This document shows, in pieces, positions 36,748 through 49,003 of a stretch of 64,000 bases of DNA (position 1 is the stretch's first letter; each line of letters opens with the position of its first letter). Below the pieces are notes generated by a model. The model worked only from the letters and a program-made list of their open reading frames with translations, searched no databases and was not told the origin of the DNA. The position numbers and the translations under genes are program-made. This DNA comes from Dyella sedimenti (GTDB lineage: Bacteria; Pseudomonadota; Gammaproteobacteria; Xanthomonadales; Rhodanobacteraceae), in assembly GCF_022760995.1 (NCBI RefSeq), contig NZ_JAKWJO010000004.1, forward strand, positions 186,001 through 250,000, given 5' to 3'.

Positions 36748-38472
36748 ATGCTCGTGCTGATCCTTGCCTATCTCGGCGGTGTGCTGACCATTCTTAGCCC
36801 CTGCATCCTGCCGGTGCTGCCCTTCGTATTCGCCCGTGCCGACCGGCCCTTCGCGCGCAACGGCCTGCCCATGCTGCTGGGCATGGCGCTCACCTTCGCC
36901 CTGGTGGCGACGCTGGCGGCGGTGGGTGGCGGCTGGGCCATCCGCGCCAACCAGTACGGCCGCATCGTGGCCATGGTGGTGCTAGCGGTGCTGGGCCTGA
37001 CCCTGTTGTCCAGCCACCTGGCCGAATGGATCAGCCGCCCGTTCGTGGCGCTGGGCAACCGGCTCACGCAGCGCAGCGACACGGAAGGCGAGTCGGCGTG
37101 GTCCGCCGCCGGCCTGGGCGTCGCCACCGGCCTGCTGTGGGCGCCGTGCGCGGGCCCCATCCTCGGCCTGCTGTTGACCGGCGCGGCCTTGAACGGCGCC
37201 AGCGTGCAGACCACCTTGCTGCTGCTCACCTATGCCGCGGGCGCCGCCACTTCGCTGGCGCTGGCGCTCGTGATCGGCGGGCGCGTGTTCGCGCTGATGA
37301 AGCGCTCGCTGGGCGCGGGCGAATGGATCCGCCGCGCGCTGGGCGTGCTGGTGCTCGCCGGTGTGGCGGCCATCGCGCTGGGTCTGGATACCGGACTGCT
37401 GACCCGCGTCTCGCTGGCCAGTACCGGCGGCATCGAGCAGAAGCTGATCGACGCCACGCGGCCGGCGCCTTCGCCGGCGCCGGCACCGGCGAAGGCCGGC
37501 GAGCCGCTGCCGGTGGAAGGCCAGTTGCCTTCGCTGGCGGGCGCCACGCAATGGCTCAACACCCCACCGCTGAGCGCGCAGTCGTTGCGCGGCAAGGTGG
37601 TGCTGGTCGACTTCTGGACCTACTCCTGCATCAACTGCATCCGCTCGCTGCCCTACGTGCGCGGCTGGGCCGACAAGTACAAGGACCACGGCCTGGTGGT
37701 GATCGGCGTGCACGCGCCGGAGTTCGCCTTCGAGAAGGAGCCGCAGAACGTCGTCAAGGCGGTGAAGGACCTGGGCGTGGATTATCCCGTCGCGCTCGAC
37801 AACGACTATGCGATCTGGAAGGGCTTCGACAATGAGTACTGGCCGGCGCATTACTTCATCGACGCGCAGGGCCGCATCCGCCACCACCATTTCGGCGAAG
37901 GCGACTACGCGCAGAGCGAGGACGTGATCCGCCAGCTGCTCACCGAGGCGGGCCAGAAGGATCTGCCCGGCGGCTACGTGCAGCCCGGCGCGCGCGGCGC
38001 CGAGGCCGCCAGTTCGAACGACATGACACGCTCGCCGGAAACCTACGTGGGCTACGCCCGCGCGGAGAACTTCGCCGGCGGCCCCGTCGCACACGACGAC
38101 GCGTGGAGCTATCGCGCGCCAGCCACGCTGATGGCCAACCAGTGGGCACTGGACGGCCACTGGACCGTGGGCGAGGAATACGCGCAGCTCGACCGTGCGA
38201 ACGGCCGCATCGTCTACCGCTTCCGCGGGCGCGACCTGCACCTGGTACTGGGTCCGGGCAGCGACGGCAAGCCGGTGCGCTTCCGCGTCACCATCGACGG
38301 CAAGACGCCCGGCGCCGACCACGGCATGGACATCGACGCCGACGGCAACGGCACCGTGACCTCGCAGCGCCTGTACCAGCTGGTGCGCCAGGCCAACGGC
38401 ACCGGCGAGCGCACCTTCGAGATCACTTTCCTCGACCCGGGCGTCGAAGCCTACGCCTTCACCTTCGGCTGA
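36748..38472 (+). CDS. dipZ: DipZ-type CcdA-thioredoxin fusion, transmembrane reductant conduit
   Basis: 574 residues. Residues 1-225 are a CcdA/DsbD-like membrane domain with about six helices and its two redox cysteines, Cys19 (LSPCILP) and Cys134 (WAPCAGP). After an Ala/Pro linker (PAPSPAPAPAKAGEP) comes a periplasmic TlpA-like thioredoxin domain with Cys294-Ile-Asn-Cys297 (TYSCINCIRSLP). A C-terminal beta-rich domain (about 430-574) follows, as in mycobacterial DipZ. It should move electrons from cytoplasmic thioredoxin to the periplasm. msrB follows after 29 bases and is its likely client. Confidence 0.88.
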   Translation: MLVLILAYLGGVLTILSPCILPVLPFVFARADRPFARNGLPMLLGMALTFALVATLAAVGGGWAIRANQYGRIVAMVVLAVLGLTLLSSHLAEWISRPFVALGNRLTQRSDTEGESAWSAAGLGVATGLLWAPCAGPILGLLLTGAALNGASVQTTLLLLTYAAGAATSLALALVIGGRVFALMKRSLGAGEWIRRALGVLVLAGVAAIALGLDTGLLTRVSLASTGGIEQKLIDATRPAPSPAPAPAKAGEPLPVEGQLPSLAGATQWLNTPPLSAQSLRGKVVLVDFWTYSCINCIRSLPYVRGWADKYKDHGLVVIGVHAPEFAFEKEPQNVVKAVKDLGVDYPVALDNDYAIWKGFDNEYWPAHYFIDAQGRIRHHHFGEGDYAQSEDVIRQLLTEAGQKDLPGGYVQPGARGAEAASSNDMTRSPETYVGYARAENFAGGPVAHDDAWSYRAPATLMANQWALDGHWTVGEEYAQLDRANGRIVYRFRGRDLHLVLGPGSDGKPVRFRVTIDGKTPGADHGMDIDADGNGTVTSQRLYQLVRQANGTGERTFEITFLDPGVEAYAFTFG

Positions 38473-38501
38473 TCCGCGCGCAAGGCGCGATGGAGGTTGC
38501 C

Positions 38502-39122
38502 ATGTCCCGTACCCAGGACATCGTGAAACTGGAGCGGCGCCGCTTCCTGCGCGCCGCGCTCGCCGGCGGTGCGGCCGCCGCCGTGGGCTGGATGGCCCTG
38601 CCCGGCCTGCTGGGCCGCGCCGGTGCCGGCGGCGTCGCCATGGCCGCCACGCCACCGGCACCGGGCGCCGAGGTGCTGCTGGTGTGCTTCGGCGACGACG
38701 GGCATCGCCTGGGCACCTGCCATGTGCGCAAGCTGGTGCTGAACGACGCGCAATGGCACGAACGGCTGACCGACGACGCTTACTTCGTGATGCGCCGCGA
38801 AGGTACCGAACGCGCCTTCAGTGGGGCGCACGAGAAGCCGCCGGTGCCGGGCCTGTACCGCTGCCCTGCCTGCGATACCGCGCTGTTCGATGCAGCCACA
38901 CAATTCGACTCCGGCACTGGCTGGCCCAGCTTCTGGCGCCCCATCGCCAAGGAGAACGTGATCGAGAAACGCGACACCAGCTTCGGCTGGGAACGCACGG
39001 CGGTAAGCTGCGCCGGTTGCGACAGCCACCTCGGCCACGTGTTCGACGACGGCCCGCCGCCCACCGGCCTGCGCTACTGCATGAACTCGGTGGCGCTGCG
39101 CTTCGTGCCACGCACCTCGTAG
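38502..39122 (+). CDS. msrB: Tat-exported peptide-methionine (R)-S-oxide reductase MsrB
   Basis: 206 residues from the ATG giving MSRTQDIVKLERRRFLRAAL, with GGAGG six bases upstream. The twin-arginine signal (RRRFLRAALAGG) and a hydrophobic helix predict export by Tat, after folding with zinc. The MsrB domain covers 80-205: zinc Cys121/124 (CPAC) and Cys170/173 (CAGC), the FDSGTGWPSFW segment and catalytic Cys193 (RYCMNSVALRF). It reduces methionine-R-sulfoxide in periplasmic proteins. Cotranscribed with dipZ under a predicted SigF promoter. Confidence 0.92.
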   Translation: MSRTQDIVKLERRRFLRAALAGGAAAAVGWMALPGLLGRAGAGGVAMAATPPAPGAEVLLVCFGDDGHRLGTCHVRKLVLNDAQWHERLTDDAYFVMRREGTERAFSGAHEKPPVPGLYRCPACDTALFDAATQFDSGTGWPSFWRPIAKENVIEKRDTSFGWERTAVSCAGCDSHLGHVFDDGPPPTGLRYCMNSVALRFVPRTS

Positions 39123-39139
39123 GCAGCGGTCACCTCGCC

Positions 39140-39214
39140 TGTGGGAGCGCACCCTGTGCGCGACAAGCCTACGCAGTAGCAGGCTCGCGTCGCGCACAGG
39201 GTGCGCTCCCACAA
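39140..39214. repeat. Family A inverted pair
   Basis: GTGGGAGCGCACCCTGTGCG and, inverted, TCGCGCACAGGGTGCGCTCC, about 27 bases apart. It lies exactly at the junction between the msrB gene and nadD, where the leuS-rlmH block is interrupted. Confidence 0.85.
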
Positions 39215-39227
39215 GCTAAGGTGGGTG

Positions 39228-39866
39228 TCAGGCGCTACGGTAAGGCGCCAGCACCGAGGGATCGTCGAACAATCCGCACGGCAGCAGGTAACGCGGGTCG
39301 CGCCCTGCCGCCAGCAGCTCGCGGATGCGGGTGGCGGAAATCTCCAGCGGCGTGACCGCCAGCTCGATCACCTTGCCGGCCGGCGACAGCCGCAGCGCAG
39401 CGGCATCCTCCACGCGACGGGCAGCGGTCTCGGCACGCAGCCCAGCGGACGGCAGCGCTTCCACGCCCGGACGGCTCAACACGCCGATATGCGCCACCTC
39501 GAACAGTTCGCGCCAGCGATGCCAGGCCGGCAAGCCGGCATAGGCGTCGGCGCCGATCAGCAGTACCAGTGGACGATCGCCCTGCTCGGCACGCAGCTCG
39601 GCCAGCGTGTCGATGGTGTAGGACGGCCCGCCGCGTTCCAGTTCGCGCGTATCGAGGCTGAGCCGCGACTGCTTCTGCAGGGCGGCGCGCAGCATCGCCA
39701 CGCGCTGTCGCGCGTTGGCGATCGGCGCCGGCCGGTGCGGCGGCACGCTGGCCGGCATCAGGCGCACTTCGGCATCCAGCAGCTCGGCCGCTTCCCAGGC
39801 CACGCTGAGATGGCCCAGGTGCACGGGATCGAAGGTGCCGCCGAAAATGGCGAGGGGGCGCATCAT
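39228..39866 (-). CDS. nadD: Nicotinate-nucleotide adenylyltransferase
   Basis: 212 residues starting MMRPLAIFGGTFDPVHLGHL (a second ATG follows directly). The nucleotidyltransferase motifs GGTFDPVHLGH and the C-terminal ISATRIRELLAAGRD (ISxTxIR) are intact. NadD joins nicotinate mononucleotide and ATP to make deamido-NAD. It follows holA by 52 bases, usual order. The long frame upstream of the ATG overlaps holA and is not used. Confidence 0.94.
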   Translation of the reverse strand: MMRPLAIFGGTFDPVHLGHLSVAWEAAELLDAEVRLMPASVPPHRPAPIANARQRVAMLRAALQKQSRLSLDTRELERGGPSYTIDTLAELRAEQGDRPLVLLIGADAYAGLPAWHRWRELFEVAHIGVLSRPGVEALPSAGLRAETAARRVEDAAALRLSPAGKVIELAVTPLEISATRIRELLAAGRDPRYLLPCGLFDDPSVLAPYRSA

Positions 39867-39918
39867 GGCGAACAGCTTCCTTTCCCCTGCGGGGAGAGGG
39901 AGGGATGCGAACGGCGGT

Positions 39919-40929
39919 TCATGACAACGCCTGTGCCGCCCGCGGCTCGGCGATGGCGGCGACCAGGCGTTCGGCTTCCAGCCACGGATCGCCCTGCTCG
40001 CGTCCCTTGGCCATGCGATCGATGCGCGCGGCGCGCGCCAGGCATTGCAGCCAGTGCTCGCGTGGCGCGCGGCGCAGCGCCTTGCGGAACAGTTGCTCGC
40101 GCGCCGGCCATAGCCGTTCGGCGCGGGCCTGGGCGGCGAAGTCGCGCGCATTGGCCAGGCGCAAGGCGAGCTGCAGCTGGTTGACCAGCCAGCCCATCAG
40201 GGCGATCAATTCATCGCCCTCGGCATGCAGGCCATGCAGGATGCGCAAGGCGCGCCCGCCCTCGCCCCCGAAGGCCGCGTCGGTAAGCTTGAAGGCGTCG
40301 TAGCGCGCGCTGTCCGCCACCAGGTTTTCCATTTCCTGGGCATCGATGCGGCCTTCGCCGCGCAGCACCACCAGCTTGTCGATCTCCTGCGCGGCGGCAA
40401 GCAGGTTGCCTTCCACGCGCTCGGCCAGCAGCGCGGCGGCGTCCGGCGTCGCCGACAGCCCGCGCGAGGCCAGCCGCGCGCCGATCCATGCGGCCCATTC
40501 GTTGGGGCGCGGGGCAGTGAATACCACCACGGCGCCGGCCACGTCGAGGTTGCGGGTCCAGGCACCCTCGTGCTTGCTGCTCCACTCGGTGGCGGTAATC
40601 AGCAAGGTGACGTCCGGCGGCGGGTTGGCGCAGAACTCGTTGATGGCCTTGGCGCCCTCGGTGCCGGGCCGCCCGGTCGGTAGGCGCAGGTCCAGCAGGC
40701 GGCGGGTGGCGAACAGCGACATGCCGGCGGCCGAACGCGCCAGGTCGTCCCAGTCGAAATGGTTGCCGACGTCGAGCACCTCGCGCTCGGCATAGCCGAG
40801 GCGGCGCGCCTGGGCGCGCAGCGCATCGGCGGCTTCCAATACCAGCAGTTCCTCGCCGGCCAGCAGATAGGCCGGCCGCAGGTGGTCCGCCGCCAGCGAC
40901 TTCTGCCATTGGACGGCATTGAGCGGCAT
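39919..40929 (-). CDS. holA: DNA polymerase III subunit delta
   Basis: 336 residues, full length. HolA features: LRPAYLLAGEELLVLEAADALR at the start, LDLRLPTGRPGTEGAK, LLITATEWSSK, and the C-terminal collar region DRMAKGREQGDPWLEAERLV. Delta is the clamp-opening wrench of the clamp loader. It starts six bases after lptE. Confidence 0.93.
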   Translation of the reverse strand: MPLNAVQWQKSLAADHLRPAYLLAGEELLVLEAADALRAQARRLGYAEREVLDVGNHFDWDDLARSAAGMSLFATRRLLDLRLPTGRPGTEGAKAINEFCANPPPDVTLLITATEWSSKHEGAWTRNLDVAGAVVVFTAPRPNEWAAWIGARLASRGLSATPDAAALLAERVEGNLLAAAQEIDKLVVLRGEGRIDAQEMENLVADSARYDAFKLTDAAFGGEGGRALRILHGLHAEGDELIALMGWLVNQLQLALRLANARDFAAQARAERLWPAREQLFRKALRRAPREHWLQCLARAARIDRMAKGREQGDPWLEAERLVAAIAEPRAAQALS

Positions 40930-40935
40930 GGCGGC

Positions 40936-44447
<3,512 letters not shown>

Positions 44448-45056
44448 TCAACTTGCGGGGCAATGGGCGGGCTGGCCGTTGGCCACGGCGCCGGCCACGG
44501 CGCCGACCTGCCCGGCCAGGCGGGCGATGGCCTGCTGGTGGCCCTGCACCAGGGCGTCGTAGCCCTCGCCCACCGTGACGCTGATGCGGCTGGTGCAGGC
44601 CAGCGGCTCCCCGCCCTTGAGCGGGCGCACGCTCCAGGCGGCATCGAGATAGGCGTAGCTGCCCGGCACCGAGTCGAAGCGTCGCACGTCGAGCTTGATG
44701 CGCACGGTGGAGGCGCCCTGGGCGGGCAGGCCGCTGACGTCCTGCGCGTGGAAATCGCGCCCGAGGTCGGCCGACAGCGCGCCGCGCAGTTCCTCGCCCA
44801 GCGGCGCGATCCAGCGCTCGCCCTGCAGCACGGCCACGCCCTGGGCGCCCTGGCGCACCACCAGCTGCGGCTGGTCCACCTGGGCCGGCACCGCGACCGG
44901 CAGCAGCTCGAACTGGAAGGGCGAGCCCCCCGGCGCCAGCGTGCCGCCTTCGCCGGCCGGCGGCACCAGGGTGTAGTAACGCGTCGGCGGCACCGAACCG
45001 CAGGCGGCCACGGCAAGCGCGGCCACGGCCAGGCCCAGGTATCCCATACGCATCAT
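44448..45056 (-). CDS. pqiC: PqiC-type lipoprotein (ABC-type transport auxiliary, DUF330)
   Basis: 202 residues starting MMRMGYLGLAVAALAVAACG, lipobox Cys19. TRYYTLVP is the hallmark start of the mature PqiC. The start ATG overlaps the pqiB stop (ATGA). PqiC anchors the PqiB tunnel at the outer membrane. Last gene of the pqi operon. Confidence 0.88.
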   Translation of the reverse strand: MMRMGYLGLAVAALAVAACGSVPPTRYYTLVPPAGEGGTLAPGGSPFQFELLPVAVPAQVDQPQLVVRQGAQGVAVLQGERWIAPLGEELRGALSADLGRDFHAQDVSGLPAQGASTVRIKLDVRRFDSVPGSYAYLDAAWSVRPLKGGEPLACTSRISVTVGEGYDALVQGHQQAIARLAGQVGAVAGAVANGQPAHCPAS

Positions 45057-46717
45057 GGCTTGCTCCCTTGTCCTTGTGACGGCGTGGCCGGCGGCGGCGG
45101 CAACTTGTCGTCGGCACGGCGGCCGCGCAGCAGCGCATCCGGGTGGTCGCCCAGGTAGTCGGTGAGTACGCGCAGCGAGCGCGCGGCGCGCTGCAGTTCC
45201 TGCAGGGTGCCGCCGAGGTTCTGCTGCAACGGCGAATCCGGCGCGAAGGCATTGTTGGCGTTGCCCAGCGTCTGCTGCGCCCCCCTGAGGGTGTGCGTCA
45301 TCTCCGGCAGCACGCCGGTATTGACCTGCTTGAGCGTGCGGTCCAGCTCGGCCAGCGAGGCGTCGAGGTTCTTGCCGATGCTGTCGAACGGCACCTTCTG
45401 CAGCTTGCCCACGATGTCCGCCACCTGCTGCTGGATCTTGTCGAAGTCGCCCGGCGCAGTGGGAATCTCCAGCGGCCTGGTGGCGCCGTCGAAGGCCACC
45501 TTGGGCGCCTTGGGCAGGAAGTCCAGCGCGATGTAGATCTGCCCGGTCAGCAGGTTGCCAGTGCGCGCCTGCGCGCGCAGGCCGTGCTCCACCAGGCGGC
45601 CCATCATTTGGGACATCTGCTCGTCGTCGCCATGCGCCTTGGCCAGCGCGACCAGCTTGTCGTGCGCCTTGCCCAGGCGAGCCGGGTACACCACCGCGCC
45701 GACCACGGTGGGGAAGGTCTGGGTCTTCTCGTCGAAATCGAGGTTCACCGACACCACCCGGCCGAACGTCACGCCCAGGAACTCCACCGGCGCATCCACC
45801 GCCAGCCCACGCAGGGACTGGTTGAAGCGCATGCGGATGTACTTCGGCTCGCCGTCCGGCGGCGCCATGGCGGTGGTGCGGTCGTTGAACAGCGTGTAGA
45901 CGGCGCCCTCCTCCGCGGCCGTGCTGTCGTGCGGGCCAGGCGGGTCCTGGAAGGCGACGCCGCCGGCCAGCACGGTGGCCAGCGACTGCGTGTTGACCTT
46001 CAGGCCGTCCGCGCCCAGCGACACGTCGATGCCGCTGGCGTTCCAGAAGCGCGAGGACTTGGTGACGAACTGGTCGTTGGGCGCATCGACGAAGATCTGC
46101 AGGGTGACACCCTTGCCGTCCGGGTTCAGGCGATAGGACGACACGCGCCCGACCTGGATGCGGCGGAAATAGACCGGCGAGCCGATGTCGAGCGAGCCGA
46201 GGTCGTCGGCATGCAGGTCGAAGGCCTTGCCCGGCGAGCCATGGGTGACCGTGGGCGGCGTTTCCAGTCCGGTGAAATCGGTCTTGGGCTCCTGCGACTG
46301 GCCCACGTCCGCCCCGATGAAGGAGCCGGACAGCAGCGTATCGATGCCCGACACCCCGCCCAGGCCGATGCGCGGGCGCACCACCCAGAAGCGCGAGTCG
46401 GCGGTGGCGAAGCTCTGCGCGCTCTTCTCCAGCGCCACCTTGGCGACGACGTGCGTGCGGTCCTCGCTGAGGCGCACGGCGGTCACCTTGCCGATCACCA
46501 CGCTCTTGTACTTCACCGGGGTCTTGCCGGGCTCCAGCCCCTCGGCGCTCTGGAAGCCGATGGTGATGGTGGGGCCGGCCTGGACCCAGGCGTGGATCAC
46601 CAGCGAGAGGCCCACCAGCGCGGCGATGATCGGCACCAGCCACACCAGCGAGGCGCTGATGCGCGGCCGCTGCACCACGGGTTCGGGCAGGTCGTCGTCA
46701 AGCGGCTTGTCAGTCAT
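45053..46717 (-). CDS. pqiB: PqiB, MCE-domain intermembrane lipid transport protein
   Basis: 554 residues from the ATG giving MTDKPLDDDLPEP, with AGGGAC upstream; an ATG five codons earlier overlaps further into pqiA. One membrane helix (about 22-45), then three MCE domains, recognisable by VKYKSVVIGKVTAV, DIGSPVYFRRIQVGRVSSYR and APVEFLGVTFGRVVSVN, then a long helical region with a Pro/Gln tail. The protein forms a hexameric tube across the periplasm. Confidence 0.92.
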   Translation of the reverse strand: MTDKPLDDDLPEPVVQRPRISASLVWLVPIIAALVGLSLVIHAWVQAGPTITIGFQSAEGLEPGKTPVKYKSVVIGKVTAVRLSEDRTHVVAKVALEKSAQSFATADSRFWVVRPRIGLGGVSGIDTLLSGSFIGADVGQSQEPKTDFTGLETPPTVTHGSPGKAFDLHADDLGSLDIGSPVYFRRIQVGRVSSYRLNPDGKGVTLQIFVDAPNDQFVTKSSRFWNASGIDVSLGADGLKVNTQSLATVLAGGVAFQDPPGPHDSTAAEEGAVYTLFNDRTTAMAPPDGEPKYIRMRFNQSLRGLAVDAPVEFLGVTFGRVVSVNLDFDEKTQTFPTVVGAVVYPARLGKAHDKLVALAKAHGDDEQMSQMMGRLVEHGLRAQARTGNLLTGQIYIALDFLPKAPKVAFDGATRPLEIPTAPGDFDKIQQQVADIVGKLQKVPFDSIGKNLDASLAELDRTLKQVNTGVLPEMTHTLRGAQQTLGNANNAFAPDSPLQQNLGGTLQELQRAARSLRVLTDYLGDHPDALLRGRRADDKLPPPPATPSQGQGSKP

Positions 46718-47333
46718 CGAAGTCCCTGCCATCCCAGATCAGTCGCGGATCGAACGTCATCGAGGCGAACATGGTAATGATCACCGTGAGACCGAAGAAC
46801 ACCACGCCAGGCAACGGCTCCACCTGGCTGAAAAAACCGAATTGCACCAGTGCCGTCAGCAGCGCCACCACGAACACGTCCAGCATCGACCAGTAGCCGA
46901 TGAACTCGACCAGCCGGTACAGCTTGCCACGCTGGCGCTGGGCCCAGGCGCTGCCGCGCTGCGAGCTGATCAGCAGCAGCCCCAGCGCGAAGAACTTCAG
47001 CACGGGCACCACGATGCTGGCCGTGAACACGATGATGGCCAGGTCCGGCGACCCCTTGACCCACAGCTCGATCACGCCGCTGAGGATGGTGTTGTCGTCC
47101 ACGTCGCCCACGCTCACCGTGCGCATGATCGGCAGCACGTTGGCGGGAATATAGAAGAAGAACGCCGCGATCAGCAGTGCCCAGGTCCGGCTGTAGCTGG
47201 CCGACTTGCGCCGGTGCAGCGGCGAGCCGCAGCGCGGGCAGGCCGCGTCCGGCACATCGCTGTCGCGGCATACCAGCTGGCACACGTGGCAGCCGATCAG
47301 CCCCAGTTCGCCCGCGCGCGGCAGGCGGCTCAT
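46710..47333 (-). CDS. pqiA: PqiA C-terminal half as a separate gene
   Basis: 207 residues. A zinc-ribbon pair (Cys15/Cys18 and Cys32/Cys35) is followed by four hydrophobic helices with SRTWALLIAAFFFYIPANVLPIM and GYWSMLDVFVV, the PqiA fold (PF04403). It corresponds to the second half of the 417-residue E. coli PqiA. Its ATG overlaps the stop of the first-half gene (ATGA), and its stop overlaps the pqiB start by eight bases. Confidence 0.88.
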   Translation of the reverse strand: MSRLPRAGELGLIGCHVCQLVCRDSDVPDAACPRCGSPLHRRKSASYSRTWALLIAAFFFYIPANVLPIMRTVSVGDVDDNTILSGVIELWVKGSPDLAIIVFTASIVVPVLKFFALGLLLISSQRGSAWAQRQRGKLYRLVEFIGYWSMLDVFVVALLTALVQFGFFSQVEPLPGVVFFGLTVIITMFASMTFDPRLIWDGRDFDD

Positions 47334-47971
47334 GTGCGCCGCTCCCGGGTGATGTCCCACAGGTGGCGCACGTCGATGCTGGCGAAGGCGGTGATGAGCA
47401 GCATCAGCACGCCGTAGGCGAACACGCCCGCGTTGGGGATCACGTCGAAATACATGTGCGCCTTGACGATGGCCACCAGGGAGCCGAGCACGAACACCTC
47501 GCTCATGGTCCACGGCCCGATGCGGTACAGGGTCACCATGACCAGCCGGAAGCCCGGCGCGCGCGCGCCCTTGCGGGCGTACAGCAGCACCCAGCCCAGC
47601 AGCAGCATCTTGCCGATGGGAAAGAAGAACAGCGTGCATGCGGCGATCACCGCCACCACCTGCGAATGCTCGCGCCACATCATCGTGATGCAGCCCCACA
47701 GGGTGGTGCTGATGTTCTGGCCGTTGAGGCCCAGCGTTACGATGGGCCAGACATTGGCCTGCACGAAGACGATCATCGCCGTCACCACCAGCGCCAGCAT
47801 GCCGCGCACGCCCATCCCGTGGTGCCGCGCCAGGATGGCGTCGCAGCGCGCGCAGCGCGCCACCTCGCCGCACGCCAGCACGCGGCGGCGGTACACCGTA
47901 TCGCAGTGCTCGCAGATCCACAGCGTGGGCGGGGCGATTTCAGGTTGGGCGCCTTGCGCTGGCATGGTCAT
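47330..47971 (-). CDS. pqiA: PqiA N-terminal half as a separate gene
   Basis: 213 residues starting MTMPAQGAQPEIAPP. Zinc ribbon Cys20/23 and Cys40/43, then four hydrophobic helices with VFVQANVWPIVTLGLNGQ and GPWTMSEVFVLGSLVA. It matches the first PqiA domain. The two halves together equal a normal PqiA, so the protein is split cleanly between domains, not by a frameshift inside one. Confidence 0.88.
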   Translation of the reverse strand: MTMPAQGAQPEIAPPTLWICEHCDTVYRRRVLACGEVARCARCDAILARHHGMGVRGMLALVVTAMIVFVQANVWPIVTLGLNGQNISTTLWGCITMMWREHSQVVAVIAACTLFFFPIGKMLLLGWVLLYARKGARAPGFRLVMVTLYRIGPWTMSEVFVLGSLVAIVKAHMYFDVIPNAGVFAYGVLMLLITAFASIDVRHLWDITRERRT

Positions 47972-48120
47972 CCGGGGATTTTCGCAAATATCGCCGGCCA
48001 GCGCCGGCAGGCCGCGAAGTCTCCCGTTCGGGGCGCGTTCGGGCAAGGGCCCGGGCCCGCGCGGCCTTGATATCCTGCATGCCGCCCAGATGTGGGTGCC
48101 ATTGCCAACGGGAGTCCCCA

Positions 48121-48984
48121 GTGAGTGCCACGACCGCCGATACGCATGTTTTCGACGTGCGCGAGGACAATTTCGAAGCCGAGGTGCTGCAAGCCTCGCT
48201 GACCACGCCGATCCTGGTGGATTTCTGGGCCACCTGGTGCGGTCCCTGCAAGACCCTGGGCCCCATGCTTGAAAAGCTCGCCGCCGAGTTCAACGGCGCC
48301 TTCCGGCTGGCCAAGGTCGACGTGGACCAGTCCCAGCAACTGGCGGCGATGTTCGGCATCCGCAGCATCCCCACGGTGATGCTGGTGAAGGACGGCCAGA
48401 TCGCCGACGGCTTCGCCGGCGCGCTGCCGGAAGGCCAGCTGCGGGAATTCCTGCTGCGCCACGTGCAGCCGCTGGACGGCGATGCCGCGCCCCCCGCCGA
48501 GGCGGCGCCCGAATCCCCCGAGGAAGCGATCAACCGCCTGCAGCAAGCCATCGCCGCCGAACCGGAGCGGACCGAGCTGAAGCTCGATCTCGCCCTGGCG
48601 CTGATGCGCGCCGGCCAGGCCGACGCCGCCGAGGCGGAGCTCGCTTCGCTGCCGGCCAACCTGGCCACCGACGCCAAGGCGGTGCGCCTGCGCAACCAAC
48701 TGGAACTGGCCCGCGCGCTGAAGGGCGCACCGTCCCTGCCGGAACTGCAGCAGCGCGTGCAGGCCGACGCCACCGACTGGGCGGCCCGCGATCTGCTGGG
48801 CGTGCGCCTGCTGCTGGAGGACGATGCCGCGGCAGGCCTGGAGCAATTCCTGGTCATCCTGGAAAAGGCCCGCGACTGGAACGACGGCCAGGCCAAGAAG
48901 CGGCTGCTGGCCGCGTTCGCCACCCTGGACGATGCCGAACTGGTGGGCCGCTATCGGCGGCGGATGGCTTCGCTGTTGTTCTAA
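48121..48984 (+). CDS. cnoX: CnoX/YbbN-type thioredoxin with TPR domain
   Basis: 287 residues from a GTG with GGGAGT upstream. N-terminal thioredoxin (about 1-110) with an intact Cys40-Gly-Pro-Cys43 (FWATWCGPCKTLGPMLEKLA). The second half is an alpha-helical TPR region (PEEAINRLQQAIAAEPERTE onward), the YbbN/CnoX plan. E. coli CnoX lacks a full CxxC and acts as a chaperedoxin; here the thioredoxin site is complete, so it may also reduce disulfides. Followed by repeats. Confidence 0.88.
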   Translation: MSATTADTHVFDVREDNFEAEVLQASLTTPILVDFWATWCGPCKTLGPMLEKLAAEFNGAFRLAKVDVDQSQQLAAMFGIRSIPTVMLVKDGQIADGFAGALPEGQLREFLLRHVQPLDGDAAPPAEAAPESPEEAINRLQQAIAAEPERTELKLDLALALMRAGQADAAEAELASLPANLATDAKAVRLRNQLELARALKGAPSLPELQQRVQADATDWAARDLLGVRLLLEDDAAAGLEQFLVILEKARDWNDGQAKKRLLAAFATLDDAELVGRYRRRMASLLF

Positions 48985-49003
48985 GAGCCTGTTCAAAATC
49001 TCG
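48984..49003. repeat. Family B element, single arm
   Basis: AGAGCCTGTTCAAAATCTCG begins at the last base of the cnoX stop codon. No pairing arm is nearby, so this is a truncated copy of family B. Confidence 0.55.
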
